This document shows positions 1 to 11,473 of a stretch of 64,000 bases of DNA, in pieces. Numbering within the stretch: the first letter of the stretch is position 1; every line of letters begins with the position of its first letter. This DNA comes from Apiotrichum sp. Y4204 (Eukaryota; Basidiomycota; Tremellomycetes; Trichosporonales; Trichosporonaceae). The notes beneath the pieces were generated by a model. The model was not told the origin of the DNA and did not search any database. It saw only the letters and a list, made by a program, of their open reading frames with translations. The stretch covers positions 183,742-247,741 of the forward strand of contig JAMYHL010000062.1 of the NCBI GenBank assembly GCA_025531455.1, written 5' to 3'. A program made the translations under genes and the position numbers.

Positions 1-2704
1 TGAGAACCCAGCCTTTAGGAAGTTTCTTGGGCGGTCGGTCGGGCACAGAGGGATCAGGTGTCCCGATGGTCGCCTGGTCGATCGCGCACTCAGGTGCAGG
101 TGTCAGACATAGCTCGTCTCCTTCGCCAGGGATGTCTCCCACTGTTTCAGTCTGGTCATCATCTCCCACTGTTTCCAGCAGGTCCTGGTGTGGGCTGTTG
201 GAAACATCCAGACCAGCTGATGAATGCTGAGAGCGAACGAGAACTTGGCTGAGTGAGGTAAGCGAGGGTAGAGGTCGAGCATCACGTTCGATCGTGCGCT
301 CCTCATCAAATACAGCGTCGCGTGACACAACCGTTTTGGAGCGAGCGACGTCCCAGAACTTCCAGGCCTTCTGGGTGTTGGAGTACCCAATGAAGACACA
401 GAGTCGAGCGCGAGTGTCGAGTTTCCAGGATCGTTCGGCTTTACGAACGAGTACCCATGCAGTCGCTCCAAGGGTCCGAAGGTGAGCGAGGTTTGGAGGG
501 TGACCATAGATGCGTTCGAACGGAGTATATCCATCAATGGAGCGTGAAGGGGAGCGATTCTTGAGGTAAACGACCGAGTCCATCACCTGTGCCCACAGAG
601 GTAGGGGTAATCGCTCCGAGTGCATGACAGCAATCGAACGTTCGACCACAGTTCGGTTTGCACGCTCTGCTACACCATTCTGCTGAGACGTATAAGGCGC
701 AGTCGTCTGGTGCACAATACCAAGTGAGGATAGGTAGTCCTTGAACGCCTGATATTCACCTCCTCCGTCCGTCCGTAAGACCTTTATCGATCGCCCAAGT
801 TGTCGTTCGACCATAACCTGCCACGTCTTGAAGGAGAAAAGTGCATCGCTTTTTCGCTTGAGGAACTGAACCCAGGTGAACCTGGAGCAGTCATCTACCA
901 GTATCATCATGTACAAAGCTCCCCCTTCTGATGGAACACCCATTGGGCCACACAGGTCCGAGTGTACGAGGTCTAGGGGAGCTTCAGCACGTGTGACACT
1001 GGTAGGAAAGGGTGGGCGTACGAGTTTTCCCATGATGCAGCTTTCACACTTGATGGTCGGTTGATCGGTCGTACGAGCGATAGACGCGCCAGTGCTGTGT
1101 TTGCCAAAGAGGAGCTTCATGGAGTCACCATTGAGGTGAGCGAGGCGACGATGCCAAAGAGCGAAGCTGGCCTTGCGTCCGTCTGACTTATTGTTGTCAC
1201 TCATGTCGATCGAGGCAGGGAGTGCACGAAGTAGTGTCTTGAACGTTCCCATGGATCGGTCGCCCGGTGTCAGGTGAAGAATCCAGTTCCTCGAGCGGTC
1301 GAGTGTCGCTTTGAAGGCGAGCGCTCCCTTGACGTTCACTTGGCAGGTTGAATCCTTGAACCGAACGTCGGCGCCCTTCGCAGTGAGTTGTCCGACCGAC
1401 ATGAGGTTGAACTTGAGTCCTGGGACAAGGAAGACCTTTTCAATGGTCACACGCTCGTCCGCATGGTTTAGAAGGGAGAGGCGACCATAATGGGTTGCAG
1501 CGATCGAGCCGTCCGCAGTCTTGACTTCGATGGGGTGAGTGAGTGAGATAAGGTCGGACAGGAGGGACGAGTCTCCAGTCATATGGGACGAGGCTCCTGA
1601 GTCGAGTAGCCACTTGGGCAGAGTTGACAGTCGGTCGCTCTTGAGTTCTTTCTTGACCACAAGTGCAGACGAGGCAAACGTAGCAACAAGGACATGTTCA
1701 GGTGGTTTGGAGGTGTCCAAGTCTTGAATCGAGGCAATCGCAGCCGTGGCTTCTTCAGGCTTGGCATTGTTGAATGGGCGTCTGTTGCGGCGCGAACGTC
1801 CTTGACCAGGGAGCGAGTGAGTGCAGTCGACGACCCAGTGCTCCGCAGAACCGCAGCGAGCGCAGGGGTATTGTGCACTCGGTCGTTTGCCAGACTTCTT
1901 GAGGGAAGTGTAAAAAGCTGTGAGGCTGGGGTCGAGCGAGGTGGAGTCGAGCTTGGCTGCCAGTCCATGTGTGTCGGTCGCTCTATTCTGGTGACCAGCG
2001 TTGATGCGGAGGATGGCGACACGTACGTCCTCAATCGAAGGGGACTCGCTCGCTGCCCAAACTTGATCAATGTATGCACTGAATCTCTCTGGAATGCCAT
2101 TGAGTAGGACGTTCACACAGAGCAAGTCTAGGTCGAACGAGAGGACCTTCAGTTCTCTGTACAGAGCGAGGACATTGTTCACCCACGCTTCCACATCTTC
2201 GTCTGGGGCGCACTTGCTTTGAACAAATTTGCAGCCAAGGGCGGACGTATATTGGGCCCCTGAGGTCCCATAGACGCGCGTTAACTCCGAAAAAATTTGG
2301 TACGTCCGTCGCTCTGATTGGTCGAGCAAGTGAATGTGGGCTGTGAGGATCGCTTCATCGGTCGTAGTGAGGAGACCAGCTGCGATCTGGTGGTCACGTT
2401 CGTGCCAGTCAGACTTGGCTTTCTCATCGCTCGCAGGGGGCGTCGAGGTAGCGAGTGTGAACGAGGTCGCACGACAGAGTGATAGAGCGAGTGTGATGCG
2501 CTGTTTCCAGACCACAAAGTTTTCCTTTCCAGTCAACTTTGGTACCGAGCCGAACGCCTTGGCAATCGCATCAGACATGTCGAACGATGGAGTCGTGGTG
2601 TTCGTATGGTCGGTCGCCTCAGGAGGAAAAGACGAGGTTTCGAGTGAGGCGAGTGAGATGGACGAAGTGTTTGATGGTCGACGTTCGCCCAGGCTGCTCT
2701 CCAT
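1..2704 (-). mobile_element. Ty1/copia retrotransposon Gag-Pol, open at the left edge
   Basis: An uninterrupted frame starts at the ATG ending at 2704 and runs off the window after about 901 codons. Seen in order: a copia-type Gag region (roughly residues 1-270); a CCHC zinc knuckle of form CX2CX4HX4C near residue 281; an aspartic protease core LLDSGASSHMT (catalytic Asp near 368); an HHCC integrase zinc motif (WHRRLAHL ... KCESC, from about 518); and the integrase core with Asp near 583, Asp near 646 and Glu near 680 in QQNGVAERAN. The protease-integrase order is that of Ty1/copia, not gypsy. Reverse transcriptase and RNase H should lie beyond the left edge. I checked the frame from the protease to the left edge and the Gag start, and saw no stop or frameshift, so the copy looks young or recently active. 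A downstream in-frame ATG at 2578 is an alternative start. Confidence 0.93.
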
Positions 2705-2759
2705 TTACAGCGTTCAACAAACAGACGTTGATGATGTCGGTCGGTTGAGTTTGTGATGA

Positions 2760-2990
2760 TCGTACGTACAAGGAGTACCAGCTTGAGCCTGTAGTGTGGG
2801 CTAGAGGCTGCAAGGTGGCTTTGACTCTTAATCTGTCGGGCGACGGTTATAAGTACGATGCATAAAGGGTGACGAGCGAAGAATGAAGCTTATATAGAGA
2901 GACAAACGAGTGTGGTAGTAAACGGTGCGAGCGACGGCGCAAGCGACGGCGCGAGCGAGCGAACGAGCGACGGCAGAAGCGGACTGCTTT
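2760..2990 (-). repeat. Probable 5' LTR and leader of the copia element
   Basis: This lies directly upstream of the Gag start. On the minus strand it begins with TGTTGA at 2990, as many copia LTRs do. It contains a run of GCGAGCGACG-like short repeats (2925-2980), a TATA box, and then leader sequence. The second LTR is outside the window, so the boundaries, the primer-binding site and any target-site duplication cannot be fixed. The 2990 end is a guess from the TG start. Confidence 0.4.
2889..2899 (-). promoter_or_regulatory. TATA box of the copia LTR promoter
   Basis: The minus strand reads CTCTATATAAGC here, about 190 nt upstream of the Gag ATG. This suits transcription starting inside the LTR. 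Confidence 0.5.
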
Positions 2991-3579
2991 CAACAGCGCT
3001 CTCACCAACGGAGTAGATTGGTTCATCTGCGAGCGAGATGGGCAACGGGTTAACGTCTATTATCATTCAGCCGTTAGACGGGGACGGAACGCGGGCCTCG
3101 ACGTTCTACTTCAACTGTCGCTTGACTCGTTCGGAATTCGCTAAGGACGGTGATCTTCTATAGCTCGGAGAACAGTTTAGAGGACGATCTACTGTTCTGT
3201 ATGTATGGATCTCGATGGGATCGATGACCTTCTACTGTACTGTATAGAGCCTGGAAACAGGAAGCTTGACAGTTCTTGCAGCCAGTAGGAGATTATTGAA
3301 TGGTGCTGCTCATTACACAACGGTGTACACAGTGACCTTGCTTTCGCATGTCTCCAGAGACCGCTTTATTGACTGTGGCAACCGCTGTTGTCTTTAATAG
3401 TGATGTGTCAGCTTATCCTCTTTGGTTAGCGTCAGTTTCAATCTGTCAAGTGCTCAGTTGTTTCCGAGATCAGAAAATGGGTAACATCAATTTTCGGTCG
3501 ACCCATCGGTCCTCGCGAATCACAGTACCAACTGTACCTCTTTCTACTGTAAGACCTCATTCATGCCTCCCACAGATTC
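2991..3579. other. Intergenic region right of the retroelement
   Basis: No supportable gene. The sequence is less GC-rich than its surroundings, with many short stops in all frames. It may include more retroelement-derived DNA, but I see no second LTR copy to compare. Confidence 0.4.
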
Positions 3580-3906
3580 TTAGTTGACCTCTTCACACGC
3601 AAGCGCAATACAGTACCGTCCAGGGGGACACGGCGCGCAACCCTGGCGATACCTCCACCACGGGGCTTCGTCGAGGCACTGAATGCGTCCGCACTGACCG
3701 CGGGGCATGCACCCGCCGCGGGGGCAGCAGGGGACCTCGCTCCTGTTCCGGCACCGGGCGGGATCAACAATGAGACTCGGGGTCGGCCACGGGAGACGAG
3801 TGATTAGAATGGGGGCGGTATAGGTGCGTACGGGCCCGGGTTCGGCCGCTGGCGCTGGGGCAGCGGAGGCGGTGCCGAGGAGAGCGATGATCGTGAGGAG
3901 ACGCAT
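3580..3906 (-). CDS. Small secreted cysteine-rich protein (108 aa)
   Basis: A single exon with an ATG start (3906) preceded by a pyrimidine-rich leader. Residues 1 to about 16 form a clear signal peptide (MRLLTIIALLGTASAA), followed by an Ala/Pro/Gly stretch. The rest holds ten cysteines, including a core CCPRGGCMPRGQCGRIQC and a second cluster CAPCPPGRYC. The spacing implies a disulfide-bonded extracellular peptide. I recognise no named family. The core pattern CCP-x3/4-C-x-P-x3-C-x4-C recurs in the protein at 54456-54704, so the two may be related. It could be an effector-like or surface peptide; no function can be assigned. Confidence 0.7.
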   Translation of the reverse strand: MRLLTIIALLGTASAAPAPAAEPGPVRTYTAPILITRLPWPTPSLIVDPARCRNRSEVPCCPRGGCMPRGQCGRIQCLDEAPWWRYRQGCAPCPPGRYCIALACEEVN

Positions 3907-4999
3907 AGTGGTGGAAAGTGAGTCAAGAGAAGGAGAAGGTGGGAAGAGGAAGAGGCGTATGGGTACTCTTTATGTTGTTCCAGAGACTTTGTCTGTACAA
4001 AACTGAACGGCCGGGTATCCAAGCAACAAAGCGGGATGAGCTCGAAAGCAGGTGACCTGCCAAAGCGAACAGGCGGGAGCCTCCCGCATCGGTTCGATGG
4101 AGTTCTGTTCACACAGGCGAAAGGCTGCCAAGCCAGGCACTTCGTGAGGTCCCATTTGCTGGGAATGACTATGCAACACCAGACTGACCGCCGCCTGTTA
4201 TCTTTGATTACCAGAGTGCGATAGCGGCGCAGGCCCCTGGAAAAGTACTTGAGGTGTCTCCCTAAACTAGGGCCACCAGAACGCCACACCTTGTTTGAGG
4301 AGGTGAGGAAAGGCCGCGCCGCAATTGGGGCTACGTCAATAATCGCCAGCATGGTCTTGCTATTGTGAGCGCCTTGTTACCTGTGAGGTACACGGGCCGG
4401 GCCCAAGAATACTACGTAATGTGACAGGCTCCGATAGGTGTTCTCGCTTTAGCACTGATACTGTACCACTCCAAGGGGTACTCTTGTTGCGGCTGGTAAA
4501 GTGGACGAAAAGGCATCTGCCGCTGTAGTGAAGCTACTTCAAGGCTCTGAGAGGTCCGCCAGACATCTTCAGTAGCTGAAATTTCCCGCTTTGAACGTGG
4601 CTTTTGTTGTTGTCGCGCTCCCTGACGCGTCCAGCCGTTGATGTTCACCCACCACGCCGTTGAAAGTAAGTTGGGCCTGTGTTACCTGAGATCTGACCTC
4701 AGGCTGTGAGATGCCTAACACCGTGCTGAGAGGCAAACAGAACAGCCGGCAAACAGAGCCCAGTAGGGTATGTCACTGGTGGCGAGATGCTGACGTTTAG
4801 TTCAATAATCGCCCAAAGAAGGTGCACTGCTTAAGGGTGCACCGCGCTTAGTCTTAAGCATAGCCTGCCTACCTACATCTATTCATCAAGTCTCACGCTG
4901 TATCAACTTCGTGGGCTCTACAAGACACATAAACGCCTGTCCGTATGAGGTTGGAGGGAGGGAAGGTTGCTCGAGTCGTACTGCTTTCAATCGGGCATT
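3907..4999. other. Intergenic, no gene seen
   Basis: I see no ORF with splice-consistent exons or a recognisable domain on either strand. The stretch just right of 3906 is the pyrimidine-rich promoter and leader of the secreted peptide gene, with an ATAAAGAG element on the minus strand near 3970. Confidence 0.4.
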
Positions 5000-5655
5000 C
5001 TAAAGGTTGACTCCATGCAGCTTGACATCGTGGATGGTGTTGTACTTCTCTTGAAGGTCGTGGAGATTCTTCTTGAATGCAGCAATGTCCTCTTTGACGG
5101 CTCTGTGGAGCTGGACGGCGCTGTGATTACCCCAGATGGCCAACGATCCCTTGAGGACAAGTTCTTCGACTGCGGCGCTCATCAGTTTATTGGCCTTGGC
5201 GTAGTACTCCTTGTGGTGGGCTTCTAGGGGGTTGCGAAGGTTCTCTAGCTGAGCTTTCTTGAATGCCTCGAGCTTCTCGGGTGGGACGGATTCGCGCACG
5301 GTCTGGGCCTTACACCACCCAAAAGCAGTGCACTCGGGGATAGGGGTGGAGAGAATGGCGCGGAGATTGTCGGCGAGAGTGTTCTGCAGCGCTTCGCGGT
5401 GCGCCGACGTCATGTTGGGGTTTCGGCCATGGTTTAGCTGGGGTAAGTCTCGATGTTACAGTATGCTCGGATGCGTGGAGGCGTACATCAATAATATGCT
5501 TGGCGAGCTTGATCGGTGTCAGTGGCCTGACATCGTCAACGATCCTAGAAGCTCACATTCTCGCTTTCTTTGGCACGCTCAATGGCGGCAGCGGCGGCGC
5601 GCGCCGGGCTACCCAGCATGTGGGCAACCATCTCCTCCGGAGTCACTAGGGGCAT
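5000..5655 (-). CDS. Hypothetical helical protein, two exons (178 aa)
   Basis: Exons 5655-5557 and 5437-5000 are joined by a 118-nt intron with a GTGAGC donor and a CCCCAG acceptor. The phase is 0 on both sides, which supports the model. Without the intron the second exon would start at an internal ATG (5413) that is overlapped by a short out-of-frame ATG. Exon 1 encodes an alanine-rich segment (MPLVTPEEMVAHMLG...); exon 2 is rich in Lys/Glu/Leu and looks mostly helical, with no signal peptide or membrane segment. I do not recognise the family. The leader upstream of 5655 is pyrimidine-rich. Confidence 0.6.
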
Positions 5656-7436
5656 TGTAGAAGTGACGAGGACCACAGAGAGGGGAAGAGAAGATTGGCA
5701 GTGGGATCAATGGAGGAGAAATCGGAGACGTCAAGAAGAAAAGTGGACAATAGAGAAGATTGTAAGAATATAAGGCTCCTGCAGCTCTGCAGCTTACTGT
5801 ACTGTGGAAACAGAGCATGACGCTGTCAGGATTCAAGTGGTTGACTGTACCACACCCCAAACAGTAACATCGACCATTTGCTTCTCGGTGATCTGTCCGC
5901 CGGTCCAGTCACCTTGACGAACCCGGGCCCATTAGTTACTCAGCCTACGGACTCTAGCTAAGGGGTTCAGCTTTTTAGGCGGTGATCTCTACATTGCCGG
6001 TGCAGCAGTTCTTCTGGCCACTCCCCTTCCTCCGCTCTTGGTGCTAAAGACTATAAGACTAGCCAGCCAGATATACAGTGCCGCACAAGCAGACGCCGGT
6101 GCAGTACGAGCACTTGTAGTGAAGCATCACACGCTCCACTACGAGTGGTCAGTGTTGTCATAGTGAGGGAGAGGAGGGCACATAGGTCGTTGATGAGCTG
6201 ACCCGATCTTCTGCCCTGGGCTGGTAAGTGTTAATGACCTTGGCTGCTCGGAAGGGAACAGAATGAAGACCAAAGGGTAAGTTCCAACAGTTTAGGATCC
6301 GTTGAGGAATGGATCGATTAGACGATGGTTTTGTCACGAGCGACTGAACGCGTTCCTCGCTAGCGTGAGAACGAAAAGTTAACGGCGGTCCGATAATCAT
6401 ACAGTAGGAAGCTGGATCGGCATGAGTTGCAGGTGCCCTTGCCCCTGATGGTCAGAAGTGGTCGATCGTGAGATCGTGAGGCATCAGGCGATCAGGCAAA
6501 AGCCGAGCTAGGGGAGCATATCAGGCTGCTGGCTCTTCACCAGATCACCAGGTCACCTCTGTGCGCGGTGAACCTTGAAGTGAAGCAAGACGTAGGGTGA
6601 CTGCGCCTCTAGGAGAATCCGCGACCATGGGATTCCCAGAGCTCGACAGCTGTTTGCGGCAGGAGATAGACCATGTCGATGAACTGAGTGGAGTCCATCA
6701 GGGTGAGCTCAAGGATAAATGTGGACATGGAGATGCAGTGGCGCAGTGGGAGGCTAGAGGCCTAAAGGTGGCTGTCGGGCATGCATTGCATGTGTGTGGT
6801 GGCAAGGGAGAAGGGGTGCCCCCGGAAGGCGCTAATCCGGTGATCGGTGACGTTTCCGAGCTCGCGTCTCAGGCACATTAACGCGAGTTTAGCCTGCAAG
6901 CCTGGCGTCCAAGTCAAGAAGGGTCAAGGGCCCCGATCGGTCCCAATTCACACGGTTCCCGGGGAGTTATGCATGTCAAGCACAAGATCGACCAATCTTG
7001 TTGGCCATCAACCCCATTGCAACCTAAACACATCGGGTACGGCCAAGAACTGCATCCCAGAATGTAGTCAGGGGGCGCAAGGGGATACACAGGGCTTCAT
7101 AGAATACAGAAGGGTCTACAGGTATTGCCGATGTGGGCTTGAAGGAGGGTCATTGATTCGTCTTTCGGTGCAGTATCTCGGTTCTCGTATGGGGTAAATC
7201 GTCTGGCGGAAGTTGTGAACAACTTTTGTCTCTCAGGATCTGTTGGGAAGAAAAGAAGAAAGGAAAGGCGCAGTCGCAGTCGCAGCGGTCTGGCGGCTTG
7301 AATCTTGAGACGTGGTAAGATTTTGGATGTTGCGGTGAACGTTGCATGCGTTGGTTATCGGACGGAGTATGGCACAGTGCAGTCACAACAAGCGCTGTTC
7401 TGTACGCGCATGATTGAATGTGGCCCGATTCTAGGG
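5656..7436. other. Intergenic, with a possible decayed minus-strand ORF near 6600-6760
   Basis: There is no complete gene. On the minus strand, about 6755-6600, a short open segment ending in a stop reads like ordinary protein (...STFILELTLMDSTQFIDMVY...). I find no start, upstream exon or known domain for it, so it could be a gene remnant or chance. The rest shows nothing. Confidence 0.3.
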
Positions 7437-8638
7437 CTAATCTGCAAGGCCGAACATCATAAAGTATTCGAGGATTTTAGCATCTGTCAAAAGGTCGTGT
7501 TTCCGCATGTAATCCCTGGCATTAACGATATTGGTGTGCACCTGATCGTGGTGTGGGAGGTCGAGCTCGGTGGCAATGGGTTTCCACTTTTGATACAGCT
7601 TGTTGACAGCTGGATATCAGTTGCGCCCTCCCGCTGACGTTGGTCACTCACCCACGAGACGTCGAGCGCGTTCCTTTCCAAGCCAAAGCCATGCGTCTCG
7701 CCGAGCATTACGTGGTGTACGACTGTGAATGCCATCCTTCGGAAGCTTGGGAGGCCGCTTTGGAATAAGCCAATTGGGGATGTCGTTTTTTGACTTATCG
7801 TCTTTGCATGACTCGGAAAGGGTACGCAGACGCTCTTCCTCAGACTTGCTGGTCAGTACCGCTACAAGGCCATACGTACCTCCTCTTCGCTGTCGTTGTC
7901 CGACATCTCGGGCGAGGTTGGGCGACGACTCGGGCCACTCTCCCTGTCGGAGCCAGAGGAAGGAGTCTTGTGCTCGGACGGAGTTTGAGCTTTTTGTATT
8001 TCAAACTCAGAAAGGTCGTCACCAGTCTGAACAGGAGTTCCGGATACGTTGGCGGGGGGAACGGCAGACGAGGCGCTGTGCGAAGACTGGGAGAGTTCCG
8101 CACCGGAGTGCATGTTCACATTTGAGTCGTAGCTTGAGGGAAACGATGTGGTAGGCTGATGAGACGAGGGGTGCCTGGGGCGCTCCTTGTTGAACTGTTT
8201 GTTTGTTGTTGTGCCTTGACCTCCGCGTGACTGCGGTCCAGTAGATGATGACGCAGCTGGTAACGATTCTTCCGCCTGGGCGACCAAATTGAGGTCCAAG
8301 TTTTCCCCACCTGGAGCAGAATGCCTGGGCGGACAAGCTGCAGCAGTGGCTGTCTGAGGAGCAGGAGACGCACGCTGTCCCTGCGCAGAGGACGATCCCC
8401 AAACAGAGTTCTGTCTACTCCGTGAGGGTTCAGAACGACGGAAGGACTCGTACTGGGCAGCCTGAGAAGGCAGGGGAGACCCACGGCGGGCAAGATTCTC
8501 TGGTGGGATGGAGTCGCCCTCCGACCGGTTCCGGTACCAATTGTTTCCCTCGTTCGAGGAGGACATGCTGACCTTGCTGTTGACCCTCTTCCTGGAAGCG
8601 TCAGGAGAGTCCCAATGTCCCTGCCGTTTGCCCGTCAT
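7437..8638 (-). CDS. Uncharacterised Ser-rich protein with conserved-looking C-terminus (374 aa)
   Basis: Exons 8638-7880, 7844-7652 and 7609-7437. The introns are 35 and 42 nt, with GTACGT and GTGAGT donors, and the phases (0, then 1) close. The ATG at 8638 (MTGKRQGHW) is the first in frame; the open frame extends a little further upstream but has no ATG. The first 250 residues are low-complexity (Ser, Gln, Pro, Arg), ending in an acidic SDNDSEEE patch. The last 120 residues (NDIPNWLIPKRPPKLPKDG ... YMRKHDLLTDAKILEYF) look folded and helical. There is no signal peptide or TM segment. The charged, disordered make-up suggests a nuclear or cytosolic regulator, but I do not recognise the family. 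Confidence 0.65.
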
Positions 8639-10185
8639 TGCAACAGTGAAATGTCTGCAAAAGCGAGTGGCCAAAGGCTAAGTTGGAGGAGTGAGTGGAG
8701 GAGCGAAAGTAAGAAGCTCTGGAGCAAGAAGTCGGTTGGGTGTGGAGTTGGGGAGCTATGTAGATGCTAGGGTGGTGGGTGTCGCAAAAGAATAGTGTAG
8801 AGAAGGGAGGAGGGAGGAAAGAAGAGAGAAGATGAGGTGGCTGGGGGATGGAAGCCAACCATGACCATTGAGCCCGCTTAAATAACCTTCCCTCGCCAAC
8901 ATCACTGGAGGGCTCTTGACGAGAAGGAAGCACAGCGTGGGGTTTCCAAACAGTTGCACCGCACAGAGGCGAGGAGATCGACTGGAATCGGAGACCCAAG
9001 GCGACGGAATTGATGCGAGATGAGCGTAATGTTGAAATTGGAGCAACAAGGATGATGATGTTGCGGAAGATGAACGAAGGTTTCGAAGGTTTGATGTTGG
9101 TATCGTCGGAGCTGAAGGGTGCCTGCAAAGCAATCTTCCTGCAAGAACAAGTCAGAAGGATAGGCTGTGTTTCTGGCTTGAAGGGCCGAGGAGTGATGGA
9201 TGTACAAGTCTCGCTGTCAGATAGTATGCGCAAGAAATACGCGACACGTAGAACAAGAGGGTACATTTGGAGTTGATGGCGGATACATGTTAGGTGCGAA
9301 GAAGATCCTTCGAAACCCGTTCGCTCCATGTCCCGTTGAAAGGTCAGCTTAGGGGAGGCTTTGAGTTGTCAGCAAGGTGATGGAGGAGAGTGGGAGTAAG
9401 TTATCGAGTCGCCTCCACGGTAAACAAGGTGAGGGAGCTGAATGTCATAGTGGACACAAGGGGCGAATGAGAGTACCTCTGGAGTTGGGGGGCCGCGGTG
9501 TCATCAGAGGGGACGGAGTTTGAGGGACAGAGTTGCCGCGGCACAGACATGAGCAACGAAGTGCGTAAGACGCCCAAAAGAAGTGAGTCGCGTGATGTCA
9601 CGTTATTCGAAACTGCAACTCGAGCGGACGCTTTCAAAGTGAGAGAAGTGATGGTGTTTTTGTGAATGGGAACGAGTGCAATGTGTGAATTCCAGAGAGG
9701 TCGGAAAGCAGGCGAGTCGGCCACCTGGCAGAAAACAGGGCTGTTTTGACACATCGGAGGCTGCTGTTCACTATGCTTGAGCTATCTAAAAGGGTTGCGG
9801 AAAAGACATTGAAGAGGGGACATGAGAATGCGCGAAGACGTGTCCTCTTGAGGTCCCAACGATCTCGACACAGCCTTTTGCTTCGTAGAAGGCCCGTGCA
9901 CAACGGTTCGGGTACGTTACTCTCTGTTGTGAGCTCTCTGTCAGCTCCACGGCTACATAGTACGTTGCATTAGCCCTTAGTCAATATTTACTATATAAAC
10001 ATTCCCATGCACAAGAGCTCCGAGGCAATCTGTGCTGCGAGCAAAATGATTGATCTCACTTTGGAGGTCCATCATATTCCCACTGCGAAGCTCGGGCCCC
10101 ATTTGAGGTCGCCCAGATCAGGTCATCTCTTGATGTGAGCCCTAGAAATCATTAGAGGCGAGAACGAGGGAAGGAACAACTGGGG
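8639..10185. other. Intergenic, pyrimidine-rich leader on the minus strand
   Basis: From 8640 to about 9330 the minus strand is rich in CT and holds open but non-protein-like frames. A TTTGCAG acceptor-like site 16 nt upstream of the 8638 start hints at a 5'UTR intron. From 9330 to 10185 I see no gene. Confidence 0.4.
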
Positions 10186-10980
10186 TCACAGGCCCAGGGA
10201 GTGCGGGCGGGGCTCGTTCTTACACTCGTCAAAACACATGGTAATGACGGCAAGCAAAGACACGTCGACACCGGGTGCGACGCTCAGCGTGTGCTGTTGT
10301 TAGATCAAGGATTTACTAGGCACTTACGCGCTGGCGGTTGAGGAAGATGTCTTCCTTGGACCAGATGTCGCGTTTGATCAGCCCAATAGGAGTTGCTTCT
10401 GCCATTCCGTCGCTGCTGTCCTCGAGAGCAAGCGTGATGTCCGCCTTGGACGCCCACACGTTGCCCTTCAGCAGGATGGTCGCCTCCTTCTTTGTCACCG
10501 CGTTCGTGAAGGTCGCGACAAAGTTGGCACGCACTGCGACCGTAAGTATCTCCGCAGTTAGACGATCTGAGGTCCATGTACTCACTCCCGTTCTGCTGCA
10601 CGGTGAGTACGACCTCGCCGGCGGCATTCTCGGCGGTGAAGACCTTGTTCAGCCCGCGCGTCTTGTTGCTAATACGGTACAGTACACGCCCGCCCATGTC
10701 CGTGATGACTAACTTTAGCCCTAGTAAATGGATTGCCTCACCTTTTGCATCACCGCGGCTGAGGAGTGGCGCGCCAGTACATTGGAAGATCTGCCCGCTC
10801 TCGTCTTTGACCGCAAAGTCCGACTGGTGTCAGCGCCGAGTGGCAGGCAGTACTCACGCCGCTCATCGACATGGGCAGCTGGGCAAGGTCGAGCGTGCTC
10901 TCCTGGTCGCGCACGTACTCGGGATACACTGCGATGGGGGTGTGGACAGCCGTGAGGTAGGGGAGTGTGCTGGCGGTCAT
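10186..10980 (-). CDS. LURP-one-related (tubby C-terminal-like) protein, 213 aa
   Basis: Five exons: 10980-10858, 10823-10742, 10708-10586, 10533-10328 and 10293-10186, with introns of 33-51 nt and all phases closing. The protein shows the LURP-one/DUF567 pattern: an early beta strand SDFAVKDESGQIFQCTG, then VITDMGGRVLYRISNK, a central LLKGNVWASKADI block, and the closing HTLSVAPGVDVSLLAVIT helix, typical of the tubby-like barrel wrapped round a C-terminal helix. Plant LURP-one proteins act in defence; the fungal members are uncharacterised, and lipid or membrane binding is only inferred from the fold. The same family recurs at 30467-31275, with nearly equal length (210 aa) and five exons, though sequence similarity is low. 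Confidence 0.85.
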
Positions 10981-11473
10981 GATGTGAGTCAATTGAATGG
11001 TGTTGTGAGCGATGAGTGATTAGTTAGTGTTGAGGTGATAGGCTACATAATCTCTGAGTTTTGTACCAGATTTATGGTGTGTGCGTGTCTCGATGTGAGT
11101 ACACAATGCCAGTCATCGTCGCGGGCAGCAGTCTTGACGATGATGATGTCGGGGGTATGGTTGACTTGAAGATGAACGGTATGCCAAGCGTGTCCACAAC
11201 CCTGATTGCGGGCTGCGGGGATGGATGGCCGGATGCCCGCCCAGGCTACAATCAAGATTGGCGAGATTAGCGAATGGAGCCCCGCAATGATGGTTTCGAC
11301 CGCTTGTCAAGTGCGATATCCGCCGCAACTAAGCTCTGGCCGCTGGGCAATGGGCAACACAGACCTGGAACAGAAGCGGCGAACGGCCATGTTGTTAAAA
11401 GCAATACATCTTTGGCTTCTGGCTTACAACGGCGGTTTCAACTCTACTTCCACACACAATACAACAAAGTAAA
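10981..11473. other. Intergenic between two minus-strand genes
   Basis: Contains the promoter of the LURP-one gene and the 3' flank of the next gene. No ORF here is supported by domain or splice evidence. Confidence 0.4.

Noticed and set aside
5000..5413. Single-exon start at 5413 for the 178-aa hypothetical protein
   Set aside because: A short upstream ATG frame overlaps this start. The upstream exon 5655-5557 joins it in phase with good splice signals, so the two-exon model is preferred.
8601..9329. 242-aa minus-strand ORF upstream of the Ser-rich gene
   Set aside because: It begins at ATG, but its composition is that of a CT-rich leader and it overlaps the start of the real gene in another frame without any domain.
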